This document shows, one piece after another, positions 9,427-16,763 of a DNA stretch of 64,000 nt. The first letter of the stretch is position 1. Each line of letters starts with the position of its first letter. Both the position numbers and the translations under genes were made by a program. This DNA comes from Deferribacteraceae bacterium V6Fe1. GTDB lineage: Bacteria; Chrysiogenota; Deferribacteres; Deferribacterales; Deferrivibrionaceae. The notes under the pieces were generated by a model, which did no database searches, was not told where the DNA came from, and was given only the letters and a program-made list of their open reading frames with translations. The stretch covers positions 1,748,001 to 1,812,000 of the forward strand of contig CP063375.1 in the NCBI GenBank assembly GCA_022813675.1, read 5' to 3'.

Positions 9427-9489
9427 ACATGTATCTGTTTGGCTAAATTTTAATTGATTTAATTGAAATTAATATTATATTCCTCACGT

Positions 9490-10002
9490 ATGAAATATTG
9501 GTTGATGAAGTCTGAGCCAAAATCTTTTTCTTTTGAAGACTTGAAAAATGCATTAAATCAGACTACGCCTTGGGACGGCGTAAGAAATTATCAGGCAAGA
9601 AACTTTATGAAAAATGAAATGAAAATAGGGGATATCGTGCTATTTTATCATTCAAATTGTGCCGAGCCTGGAGTCGTCGGACTTGGGATGGTAGCAAGTG
9701 AAGCTTATCCTGACTTTACTCAGTTTGACATTAATTCTAAATATCATGACCCTAAAAGCAGACAAGATAATCCAAGATGGTTTCTTGTGGATATTAAGTA
9801 TTTAATGGATTTTCCCAAAATTGTGACGCTTTCTGCCATTAAAGATAATGAAAATCTCAACGATATGCTTGTGGTGAAAAAGGGTATGAGATTATCAATA
9901 CAACCTGTTAAAGATGCTGAATTTAAAGAGATTGTTATTATGTCAACATTGACTGTCGATAAGGTTTTTGAAGAATATGACAAAATTAAGAAAAGTATCT
10001 GA
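9490..10002 (+). CDS. EVE-domain protein
   Basis: About 170 residues, all EVE domain: MKYWLMKSEPKSFSF at the start, WDGVRNYQARNFMK, GDIVLFYHSN and DPRW-type DNPRWFLVDI are the hallmark motifs of the THYN1/EVE family, a PUA-like fold that binds modified bases in nucleic acids. The ATG at 9490 is preferred to an upstream TTG at 9463 because the family conserves this N-terminus; there is no strong ribosome site for either. The downstream rtcB start lies inside this gene (26-bp overlap), hinting at a shared RNA-related function. Confidence 0.92.
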   Translation: MKYWLMKSEPKSFSFEDLKNALNQTTPWDGVRNYQARNFMKNEMKIGDIVLFYHSNCAEPGVVGLGMVASEAYPDFTQFDINSKYHDPKSRQDNPRWFLVDIKYLMDFPKIVTLSAIKDNENLNDMLVVKKGMRLSIQPVKDAEFKEIVIMSTLTVDKVFEEYDKIKKSI

Positions 10003-11410
10003 ATATATCTTTGAGATTCCGAAAGAGGATAAAATGCTTGTCCCCGGCAGAATTTATGCCTCGGACAGTATGATAGAAGATATATTAAGGGATGAATCAC
10101 TTAATCAGGTAAAAAATGCAGCTTATTTGCCAGGAATTGTGAAAGCGTCTATCGCAATGCCTGATATACATTACGGCTATGGATTACCGATAGGTGGTGT
10201 AGTGGCAACAGACGTGAAGGATGGTGTTGTTACTCCGGGTGGTGTGGGTTTTGATATAAATTGCGGTGTGAGATTGATTGTTTTTGATATTGAGGCTGAT
10301 AAAGTAAGAGGACTTGATAGTCTTGCAAATAAGCTTTTTAAGGAGATACCTTGCGGGGTAGGTGAAGGGGGTAAGTTTAAGTTTGGTAAGAAAGAGCTTG
10401 CTGAAGTAATGACAAATGGCTCAAAATGGGCTTATAAAAATGGTTTGGCAAGTGAAGAAGATTTATATTCAACCGAATCAGGTGGATGTATGTCTGGAGC
10501 AAATCCTGAGCTGATTAGCAGTAAAGCTTTAGAGCGCGGATATGACCAGGTGGGGACACTTGGAAGCGGTAATCATTTTTTGGAGATAGGAAAAGTAGAT
10601 GATATTTTCGACCCTGATGTTGCAAATAAGTGGGGTTTATCAAAAGGGAAATTGACTTTAATGATTCATTCCGGCTCAAGAGGGCTTGGACATCAAATCT
10701 GCAGCGATTATTTAAAAATTTTTGAAAAAGCAGTGAAAAAATATGGTATTGATGTTAAGGATATTCAGCTTGCTTGTGCTCCAATTGAAAGTGTAGAGGG
10801 TAAAAACTATATATCTGCTCTTAAATGTGCCGCTAATTTTGCATGGGCTAACAGGCAGGTATTGCAGCATCTTGCCATATCATCTGTTGCATCATTTTTG
10901 GGGTTAAGTATTGAAAATCTGAAACCAAGATTGATTTATGATGTCGCACACAATATTGTGAAGTTTGAAAAATATAACATTGATAAGAAAGAAAAGCTAC
11001 TTCTCGTCCATAGAAAAGGGGCGACAAGGGCGCTTTATAAAGGGGATAATGAGCTTCCCGAAAAATATAAGGATACAGGTCAGCCTGTAATAATCCCGGG
11101 TGATATGGGAAGATATTCTTTTGTGCTTTGTGGCGGAGAAAATGCTGAAAGCTTGAGCTTCAACTCCGCATGTCACGGTGCGGGAAGGGTATTAAGTAGA
11201 AACGCCGCCATAAAAATGGCTTCAAATCGCAACATTGCAAAAGAGCTTCTTGAAGTTGGTGTATATGCAAAAGGGAGAGGTAAAAAATCTCTGATGGAAG
11301 AGATGCCGGAAGCTTACAAAGATGTTTACGATGTAGTAGATGTGGTCGACAGGCTTAATATAGCAAATAAAATTGCAAAACTTAAGCCTTTGTGCGTAAT
11401 TAAAGGGTGA
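9977..11410 (+). CDS. rtcB: RtcB tRNA-splicing/RNA-repair ligase
   Basis: 477 residues, standard length for RtcB, which joins 2',3'-cyclic phosphate and 5'-OH RNA ends using GTP and Mn2+. Diagnostic motifs: AMPDIHYGYGLPIGGV, the metal-binding GVGFDINCGVR, LGSGNHFLEI, HSGSRGLGHQ and the guanylation-site loop SACHGAGRVLSR. The ATG at 9977 is chosen; a TTG 9 bases upstream is also in frame. It overlaps the EVE gene by 26 bp. No archease gene or RtcR/RtcA is nearby, and no sigma-54 site was seen here. Confidence 0.96.
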   Translation: MTKLRKVSEYIFEIPKEDKMLVPGRIYASDSMIEDILRDESLNQVKNAAYLPGIVKASIAMPDIHYGYGLPIGGVVATDVKDGVVTPGGVGFDINCGVRLIVFDIEADKVRGLDSLANKLFKEIPCGVGEGGKFKFGKKELAEVMTNGSKWAYKNGLASEEDLYSTESGGCMSGANPELISSKALERGYDQVGTLGSGNHFLEIGKVDDIFDPDVANKWGLSKGKLTLMIHSGSRGLGHQICSDYLKIFEKAVKKYGIDVKDIQLACAPIESVEGKNYISALKCAANFAWANRQVLQHLAISSVASFLGLSIENLKPRLIYDVAHNIVKFEKYNIDKKEKLLLVHRKGATRALYKGDNELPEKYKDTGQPVIIPGDMGRYSFVLCGGENAESLSFNSACHGAGRVLSRNAAIKMASNRNIAKELLEVGVYAKGRGKKSLMEEMPEAYKDVYDVVDVVDRLNIANKIAKLKPLCVIKG

Positions 11411-11421
11411 AAGGATTTAAT

Positions 11422-11718
11422 ATGGAAAGATGGATGATAATTTTTAGTAATATGCGTTGGGATGATATTAAATTTACTACAATCGGTAGTAAGATTGATA
11501 TAAATATCATAAAGCAAAATCTTAATCTAAAAGGTAAAATTAAAAAGTATAACGAATTCTCAAAAGTCTACGAAATTGAGCTGCAGGATGCAAGGATAGT
11601 TCATATTGTTGATATGAATGAAATAGATAAACATTTTGAGAATAACACTATTATCTTTAAAAATCGAAAAGGGCTTCATAACGAGATTAAAAGATATATC
11701 GAGTTTAGTCTTAATTAA
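11422..11718 (+). CDS. Small hypothetical protein
   Basis: 98 residues from the ATG at 11422, which has an AAAGGA ribosome site; a GTG at 11407 overlapping the rtcB stop is in frame but less likely. No known domain recognised. The sequence is soluble, with alternating strand-like stretches (ARIVHIVDMNEID, NNTIIFKNRKG) and a basic character. It lies between rtcB and the dehydratase-like pair with 2-11 bp spacing, so it is almost certainly co-transcribed with them. Confidence 0.65.
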   Translation: MERWMIIFSNMRWDDIKFTTIGSKIDINIIKQNLNLKGKIKKYNEFSKVYEIELQDARIVHIVDMNEIDKHFENNTIIFKNRKGLHNEIKRYIEFSLN

Positions 11719-11720
11719 AT

Positions 11721-12713
11721 ATGAAGAAAATAGGATTTACTACCACTATCCCCGTAGAAATTGTTTTTGCATCTAAAAACATCCCGGTGGATTTAAACAA
11801 TGTTTTTATAACGTCAAAATCTCCTTATAAATTTCTTGAATATGCTGAGGACGACGGACTGCCTCGTAATACTTGTAACTGGATAAAGGGGATTTATACC
11901 GCTGTAATGAAAAGCTCCGTTGATGAAGTTATAGCAGTTACTCAAGGTGATTGCAGTAATACTCACGCTTTAATGGAGCTTTTTGAAAACGCAGGGGTAA
12001 AAGTGCACCCTTTCGGCTACCCTTTTGGATTAGACGACGGTTATGAATACCTTAGAAATGAAATTTTAAATCTTTGCAAAGGATTGGATGTAGATTTTGA
12101 TGAGGTTTTGGAATATAAAGACAGAATTGATATTATCAGGAAAAAGTTGAGACATCTTGACAAGCTTACTGTGCAAGGAAAAATCAGCGGCTTTGAGAAT
12201 CATATATGGCTTGTAACATCTACCGATTTTAATGGTGATTTTATCAAGTATGAGAATGAATTGGACAAGTTTATCAAGGAAGCCGAAAAAAGAAGTAATA
12301 CAGGTAAAAAAGTAAGGCTCGGGTTTATAGGTGTTCCTACAATTTTTGATGATATTTATCAATTTGTTGAAAGCAAAGGTGCATCAGTGGTATTTAATGA
12401 AGTGCAAAGGCAGTTTTCGATCCCGTCCACTTCCGATGATTTTATTCAAAGATATATTGATTATACATATCCATACGATATTTTCAAACGGGTAGCGGAT
12501 ATAAAAACACAAATAGTGGAAAGAAAAATAGACGGTATCATACATTATGTCCAATCGTTTTGTTATAGACAGATTCAAGATGTCATTATTAAGAAAAGCC
12601 TTGATATTCCTGTGATAACAATTGAAGGGAATGACCCGGGTAATGTAGATGCCAGGACAAAAATAAGACTTGAATCATTTATAGAAATGCTATGTGAGAG
12701 GAAAAATGGTTGA
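11721..12713 (+). CDS. HgdB/BcrC-type 2-hydroxyacyl-CoA dehydratase-like (possibly double-cubane) iron-sulfur protein
   Basis: 330 residues of the 2-hydroxyglutaryl-CoA dehydratase D-component superfamily. Three cysteines sit in the conserved places: C52 (RNTCNWIKG), C78 (VTQGDCSNT) and C281 (VQSFCYRQ), as expected for an Fe-S cluster reduced by an ATP-driven activator. True dehydratases need two different subunits; only one is encoded here with its activator, which matches the single-gene layout of double-cubane-cluster proteins (DCCP) and of orphan members of unknown substrate. Substrate cannot be read from sequence. Overlaps the activator gene by 8 bp. Confidence 0.85.
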   Translation: MKKIGFTTTIPVEIVFASKNIPVDLNNVFITSKSPYKFLEYAEDDGLPRNTCNWIKGIYTAVMKSSVDEVIAVTQGDCSNTHALMELFENAGVKVHPFGYPFGLDDGYEYLRNEILNLCKGLDVDFDEVLEYKDRIDIIRKKLRHLDKLTVQGKISGFENHIWLVTSTDFNGDFIKYENELDKFIKEAEKRSNTGKKVRLGFIGVPTIFDDIYQFVESKGASVVFNEVQRQFSIPSTSDDFIQRYIDYTYPYDIFKRVADIKTQIVERKIDGIIHYVQSFCYRQIQDVIIKKSLDIPVITIEGNDPGNVDARTKIRLESFIEMLCERKNG

Positions 12714-13449
12714 TTTAGGGATAGATTTAGGAAGCAGGTTTGTTAAAGTGGGCTTAAAAAGTGGGGATAATATAGAGTTTAAGCTTTATGATACGGTTAC
12801 TTTTTATAGAGACTTTGTAAAAAGGGAAGGGGAGAATATAAAAATAAATTTTGATTTTTTGGATACAAATGCTGGGCGCGTCGTTGCTACCGGGTATGGA
12901 CGAAATGTTTTATCTTTTGCAAATGCCGAAATAATTTCCGAGATAAAAGCTCACTTCAAAGGTGCAAAAGTGCAGACCGGCTGTGATAATTTTACTTTAA
13001 TTGACTTGGGAGGACAAGATAGTAAAGTTATTAAGGTCGTTAACGGATTTATCGAAGATTTTATAATGAATGATAAGTGTGCCGCAAGCACCGGAAGATT
13101 TTTGGAAAATGCGGCGAATATTTTAAAAATGCAGTTATCCGACATCGCAAGCAGTGTAGATAATCCCGTAAAGTTAAATTCCACTTGTGCAATTTTTAGT
13201 GAAAGCGAAATAATCGGCAAGATTGCAGAGGGCGCCGATTTTAGAGATATAGCAGCAGGAGTATGCGAATCTGTTGCCAAAAGGATAGCACCTCTTGTAA
13301 AAAGATTAAAGTCTGAAAGATATTTTATTTCAGGCGGTGTAGGGAGTATTTATTCTATCAGGTATTTTTTGGAAAAAGAGATTGGTCAATCTATTGAGCC
13401 ACTTAAAAACTGTCAGTTTAACGGGTGTATAGGCTGTCTTAACTATTAA
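12706..13449 (+). CDS. HgdC/BadF-family ATP-dependent activator (reductase component)
   Basis: 247 residues of the ASKHA-fold activase family that binds a [4Fe-4S] cluster between two subunits and fires single electrons into the partner dehydratase or double-cubane protein on ATP hydrolysis. Motifs: N-terminal GIDLGSRFVKVG, LIDLGGQDSKVI, the cluster cysteines C125 (NDKCAASTGRFLE) and C161 (STCAIFSESEIIG), and FISGGVG. The ATG at 12706 follows an AGAGG site and overlaps the preceding gene. The C-terminus is unusual: where family members usually end in a GAxGAA-like stretch, this one has C236, C241 and C244 as CX4CX2C. Confidence 0.92.
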   Translation: MVDLGIDLGSRFVKVGLKSGDNIEFKLYDTVTFYRDFVKREGENIKINFDFLDTNAGRVVATGYGRNVLSFANAEIISEIKAHFKGAKVQTGCDNFTLIDLGGQDSKVIKVVNGFIEDFIMNDKCAASTGRFLENAANILKMQLSDIASSVDNPVKLNSTCAIFSESEIIGKIAEGADFRDIAAGVCESVAKRIAPLVKRLKSERYFISGGVGSIYSIRYFLEKEIGQSIEPLKNCQFNGCIGCLNY

Positions 13450-13470
13450 AAAAGCCGGGGAATCCCGGCT
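13448..13470 (-). terminator. Rho-independent terminator of the superoxide reductase gene
   Basis: Inverted repeat AGCCGGG (13453-13459) / CCCGGCT (13464-13470), preceded on the plus strand by six A, which read as six T after the hairpin on the minus strand. The plus strand has no T run after it, so it serves mainly the minus-strand gene although it sits between convergent genes. Confidence 0.85.
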
Positions 13471-13475
13471 GTGTA

Positions 13476-13862
13476 TTAGAATTTTACCTCTACTTCACTT
13501 TCCCAAAGACCATGAATGTTGCAATAGCTGACGGCAACAAGCTTGCCAGGCTCATCTAATTTCACTTTAAAACATGCAACAGGGTTAGTGTAAGCAGGCC
13601 CCTGATTTGCTCCTTTTGCAGATTCCCCGTGAGCAAGAAATTCTGCTCTGCCGAGATTGTAAATGTTACCTTCGGCAGGTTTAAAGTATAAAGCTATCCA
13701 GTTGATAAAATGTTCTGTAGTGTTTGGGTGAGGGATATCTTTACCGACTGTAACGACTACATCACAAAATTCACCTTTTTTAAGTCCGCTTGGACACTCA
13801 ATAACCGGTACGTGTTTTTCATTTTTAAAATCAGCACTTTTAACAAATTCACTAATTGCCAT
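13476..13862 (-). CDS. Superoxide reductase (neelaredoxin, one-iron type)
   Basis: 128 residues. Reduces superoxide to hydrogen peroxide at a cytoplasmic non-haem iron centre without making oxygen, typical of anaerobes. All ligands of the square-pyramidal Fe(His)4Cys site are visible: H17 (with E15 and K16 in NEKHVP), H45, H51, C114 and H117 (SYCNIHGLWE). There is no N-terminal desulforedoxin domain, so it is the neelaredoxin-like one-iron class. An AGGAGG ribosome site precedes the ATG. It is a single-gene unit with its own promoter and terminator. No rubredoxin or rubrerythrin gene is adjacent. Confidence 0.95.
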   Translation of the reverse strand: MAISEFVKSADFKNEKHVPVIECPSGLKKGEFCDVVVTVGKDIPHPNTTEHFINWIALYFKPAEGNIYNLGRAEFLAHGESAKGANQGPAYTNPVACFKVKLDEPGKLVAVSYCNIHGLWESEVEVKF

Positions 13863-13889
13863 AGCAACCTCCTATTGATAGTATATTTT

Positions 13890-13898
13890 ATTATAACA
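13890..13898 (-). promoter_or_regulatory. Extended -10 promoter of the superoxide reductase gene
   Basis: On the minus strand TGTTATAAT is a perfect extended -10 element (TGnTATAAT) about 30 bp upstream of the ATG; no convincing -35 is present, as is usual for extended -10 promoters. Confidence 0.45.
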
Positions 13899-14088
13899 TA
13901 CTTTTTATGTTTCTGCTGATGTTTAATTTAGAAAGATTATAAGTAAAAGTCAATATTTTTATACAACAAGTTTTGGGTGCAGTTAAGGGTCTTGTCATAC
14001 ATAGAATCCGTAAACATTTTGGGTAAAATAAATCTTTTGTGGTTTTAAAAAGTATAGTATCATCGAATAAAACTTTACGGAGCTTGGT

Positions 14089-15024
14089 ATGTATAAATTT
14101 TACTCTTCAGCAGATATGCTCTCTTTGGTTGAGTACAAAGGGCTAATTTATGAAATGAAAAAAGCTATGATGGATTTGGCAAGTAATGAGATTGTTGTGC
14201 CCTTAAGAGAGCACATAGAGTCAGGTAAGTCGGTATTTTTATTTATGCCGGTTTTGAGTGAGAAGCTGAAAAAGGTAGCGTTTAAGTATGTGGGTGTTTG
14301 CCCCGAAAACATGAAAATTAACCTGCCAAGTATAAATGGATTTGTAATGATTGCAGATTTAGCTACCGGGATACCTCAGGCTTTTTTTGACGGTGCGACA
14401 CTTACAGCTTTAAGGACGGGGGCTATAGGTGGAGCAGCCATAGAGATTCTTTCTTCTGAAAAAGCTGAAGTGTTGACGGTTTTTGGGACGGGTGCTCAAG
14501 CTGAGACACAGATAATGGCAGCTATTTCCGTGAGAAAGATTAGAAAAATATATGTTTGTGGCAGAGATAAATCAAAAGTAAAGAGTTTTATGGAAAAAAT
14601 TAATAGTTTTACCGATGCAGATATTAGTCATTATAAATCTGAAGAAAATCTTTACGAAAGCGACATTATTATCGCAGCTACTAATAGCCAAAAGCCCCTG
14701 TTTGAAGCTGATTTAAATAAATTTAAAAATGATGTTCATATAAATGCCATCGGTTCATTTAGACCATACATGCAGGAAATTCATGAAGTGATTTATGAAA
14801 AGTTTAATGTTTTTATAGATAGCAAATCTGCACTTGTTGAGAGCGGTGATTTAATTATGCCTCTTGAAAGTGGTAAAGTTAAAAATGAAAATATCCGAGA
14901 ATTAGGCAAAATTATCGGTGAGAATGCAGATAAATTTAATAATACAAAAACCATATTTAAGTCTGTAGGAAGTGCGGCATTTGATTTGTATGCGGCTAAC
15001 TATTTTATAAATAAGCTTAAATAA
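14089..15024 (+). CDS. Ornithine cyclodeaminase / mu-crystallin family dehydrogenase, possible alanine dehydrogenase
   Basis: 311 residues with the family features: a substrate loop PLREHIESGKSVFLFMP, LTALRTGAIGGAAIE, the Rossmann signature LTVFGTGAQAETQ and the VESGDLIMPL segment. The family contains both ornithine cyclodeaminases and NAD-dependent alanine dehydrogenases (archaeal type). A Na+:alanine symporter gene follows 82 bp downstream and an ammonium transporter follows that, which favours an alanine-linked reaction; the sequence alone does not decide. A cGGAG ribosome site precedes the ATG. Confidence 0.85.
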   Translation: MYKFYSSADMLSLVEYKGLIYEMKKAMMDLASNEIVVPLREHIESGKSVFLFMPVLSEKLKKVAFKYVGVCPENMKINLPSINGFVMIADLATGIPQAFFDGATLTALRTGAIGGAAIEILSSEKAEVLTVFGTGAQAETQIMAAISVRKIRKIYVCGRDKSKVKSFMEKINSFTDADISHYKSEENLYESDIIIAATNSQKPLFEADLNKFKNDVHINAIGSFRPYMQEIHEVIYEKFNVFIDSKSALVESGDLIMPLESGKVKNENIRELGKIIGENADKFNNTKTIFKSVGSAAFDLYAANYFINKLK

Positions 15025-15106
15025 TATTATATAAACTAAATTTAGTCTTGAATAAATTTTTAATTGTGGTATATTTTTCGCTCTTTAAAATACAAAGGGG
15101 TGAAAA

Positions 15107-16441
15107 ATGGAGCAGCTTCATAATATTGTTTTGACTCTTGACGGGTATGTTTGGGGGCCTGTCATGCTTGTTCTTTTACTTGGCACAGGTATATGGCTTT
15201 CTGTATTACTTGGTTTTATTCAGATTTTTAAGTTACCAAAGGCTTTGGCATTAATTCTCAAATCTAACAAAAGCACCGGGGAAAAGGGTGAAATTACGCC
15301 TTTTCAGGCACTTACTACGGCACTTTCAGCAACTGTTGGGACAGGAAATATCGCCGGTGTAGCCACAGCGATTGCTTCAGGTGGGCCTGGTGCCGTATTT
15401 TGGATGTGGGTTACTGCATTTTTCGGTATGGCTACAAAATATGCGGAGGCTGTGCTATCGGTACACTTTAGAAAACAGCTTAGTGACGGCACGACTATTG
15501 GTGGCCCGATGTATTATATTTCCGAAGGGTTAAAACAAAAATGGCTTGGGGTATTGTTTGCAATTTTTGGTATCTTTGCATCTTTTGGAATAGGGAGTAT
15601 GGCTCAAAGTCACTCTGTTGCTCAGGCTGTTAATAATGCTTTTGGTCTGCCTAAGATGGCTGTCGGCATATTTTTGGTAGTTATTACCGCACTTGTAATT
15701 ATAGGCGGCATCAAAAGGATAGGGAAGGTTACGGAAAAACTGGTACCTTTTATGGCGGTATTTTATGTTACGATTTCACTTATTTTGATAATTGCTAATT
15801 TTTCTGATGTAGTTGTAGCATTTAAATTAATTCTTAGTCATGCATTTTCTCCTGCTGCGGCAACAGGCGGTTTTGCCGGTGCAATGGTAAGGGATGCCAT
15901 AAGGTTTGGCGTGGCAAGGGGCGTATTTTCAAATGAAGCCGGACTTGGTAGTGCTCCTATTGCGCATGCAGCTGCAAAAACTGACAATGCTGTAAGGCAA
16001 GGACTTATTGCAATGACAGGTGTTTTCTTCGATACAATAATAATTTGTTCGATGACAGCCCTTGTGATTGTTTCTACCGGTGCTTGGGAATCAGGTAAAA
16101 GCAGCACGGAGCTGACAGCACTTGCATTTAGTAACATGTATGGCAGTATGGGTGATTGGTTTTTGGCTATTTCATTGATATTTTTTGCCTATTCTACAAT
16201 ACTCGGCTGGTCTTATTACGGTGAACAGTGCATGAAATATCTGACCGGCGGCAAATTTGCACTTGCTTACAAATTGATATTTTTGTTTGCCGTATTTTTC
16301 GGCTCATTCAGAAAAACAGCTTTTGTTTGGGATATTTCAGATTTATTCAACGGAATGATGGCAATTCCAAACCTTATAGGCCTTTTAGGGCTTTCACTTC
16401 TTTTAAGAAAGATTACAAAGGAGAATATTGATAAGCTTTAA
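15107..16441 (+). CDS. Sodium:alanine (glycine) symporter, AGCS family
   Basis: 444 residues with about 10-11 membrane segments. AGCS signatures are clear: the PFQALTTALSATVGTGNIAGV loop region (quoted in part as ATVGTGNIAGVA), GGPGAVFWMWVTAFFGM, GGPMYYI and FSNEAGLGSAPIAHA. Imports alanine or glycine with Na+. Ribosome site AGGGGTG lies 6 bp before the ATG. It follows the ornithine cyclodeaminase-family gene and is closed by a strong terminator at 16481, so the two probably form one operon. Confidence 0.95.
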   Translation: MEQLHNIVLTLDGYVWGPVMLVLLLGTGIWLSVLLGFIQIFKLPKALALILKSNKSTGEKGEITPFQALTTALSATVGTGNIAGVATAIASGGPGAVFWMWVTAFFGMATKYAEAVLSVHFRKQLSDGTTIGGPMYYISEGLKQKWLGVLFAIFGIFASFGIGSMAQSHSVAQAVNNAFGLPKMAVGIFLVVITALVIIGGIKRIGKVTEKLVPFMAVFYVTISLILIIANFSDVVVAFKLILSHAFSPAAATGGFAGAMVRDAIRFGVARGVFSNEAGLGSAPIAHAAAKTDNAVRQGLIAMTGVFFDTIIICSMTALVIVSTGAWESGKSSTELTALAFSNMYGSMGDWFLAISLIFFAYSTILGWSYYGEQCMKYLTGGKFALAYKLIFLFAVFFGSFRKTAFVWDISDLFNGMMAIPNLIGLLGLSLLLRKITKENIDKL

Positions 16442-16480
16442 TATCTCCATATAAGAATATTTTTATATGTAAACACCAAC

Positions 16481-16516
16481 ACCCGAGTATCAATGTGTTG
16501 ATACTCGGGTATATTT
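16481..16516 (+). terminator. Strong rho-independent terminator after the alanine symporter
   Basis: A perfect 13-bp stem ACCCGAGTATCAA (16481-16493) / TTGATACTCGGGT (16498-16510) with a 4-base TGTG loop, followed by an AT-rich run with five T. The most stable hairpin in the window. Confidence 0.92.
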
Positions 16517-16662
16517 TTCTGTAAAATCTTAAGATAGTCATATATTTGAAATTAAAAAAAACTTGTAATTAAATGCTTAAAATTTTAGCCTGGCTGATTA
16601 AAATTTAATCACATAAAATCAACTATTATATCTTTACTTAAAAGTTACAGAAAATTCTATAT

Positions 16663-16696
16663 CTCAACTAATTGAAGTAAAAAAGAATTAGTTGAG
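16663..16696. promoter_or_regulatory. 11-bp inverted repeat upstream of amtB (possible operator)
   Basis: CTCAACTAATT at 16663-16673 and its exact complement AATTAGTTGAG at 16686-16696, separated by 12 bases. It ends 20 bp before the candidate sigma-54 promoter, and no T run follows, so a protein-binding site or a leader structure is more likely than a terminator. The binding protein is unknown. Confidence 0.4.
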
Positions 16697-16715
16697 GCAA
16701 TCTATTTTAATATTT

Positions 16716-16731
16716 TGGCATTGTTATTGAT
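16716..16731 (+). promoter_or_regulatory. Candidate sigma-54 promoter of amtB
   Basis: TTGGCA followed at correct spacing (GG then 10 bases) by TTGA: the -24 element matches the consensus, the -12 GC reads GA, so the match is imperfect. Position 33 bp before the ATG and the target gene (ammonium transport, classically RpoN-dependent) support it. Confidence 0.35.
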
Positions 16732-16763
16732 TATGCTTAATAAACGATTTTAGCGGAGGCATT

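Larger units (their letters stand above)
16442..16763. other. 322-bp intergenic region upstream of amtB
   Basis: No gene seen. It holds, in order, the symporter terminator (16481-16516), a 17-bp near-perfect palindrome TGATTAAA-A-TTTAATCA (16595-16611), an 11-bp inverted repeat with a 12-base loop (16663-16696), a possible sigma-54 promoter (16716-16731) and the amtB ribosome site GCGGAGGC. The rest is AT-rich with no recognisable structure. Confidence 0.7.

Noticed and set aside
9463-9489. TTG start giving the EVE protein nine extra residues
   Set aside because: No ribosome site, and EVE proteins characteristically begin at MxYWLxKSEP.
13870-13898. PerR-box-like TTATAAT upstream of superoxide reductase
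   Set aside because: Only the left half matches and it coincides with the -10 element; the right half does not match.
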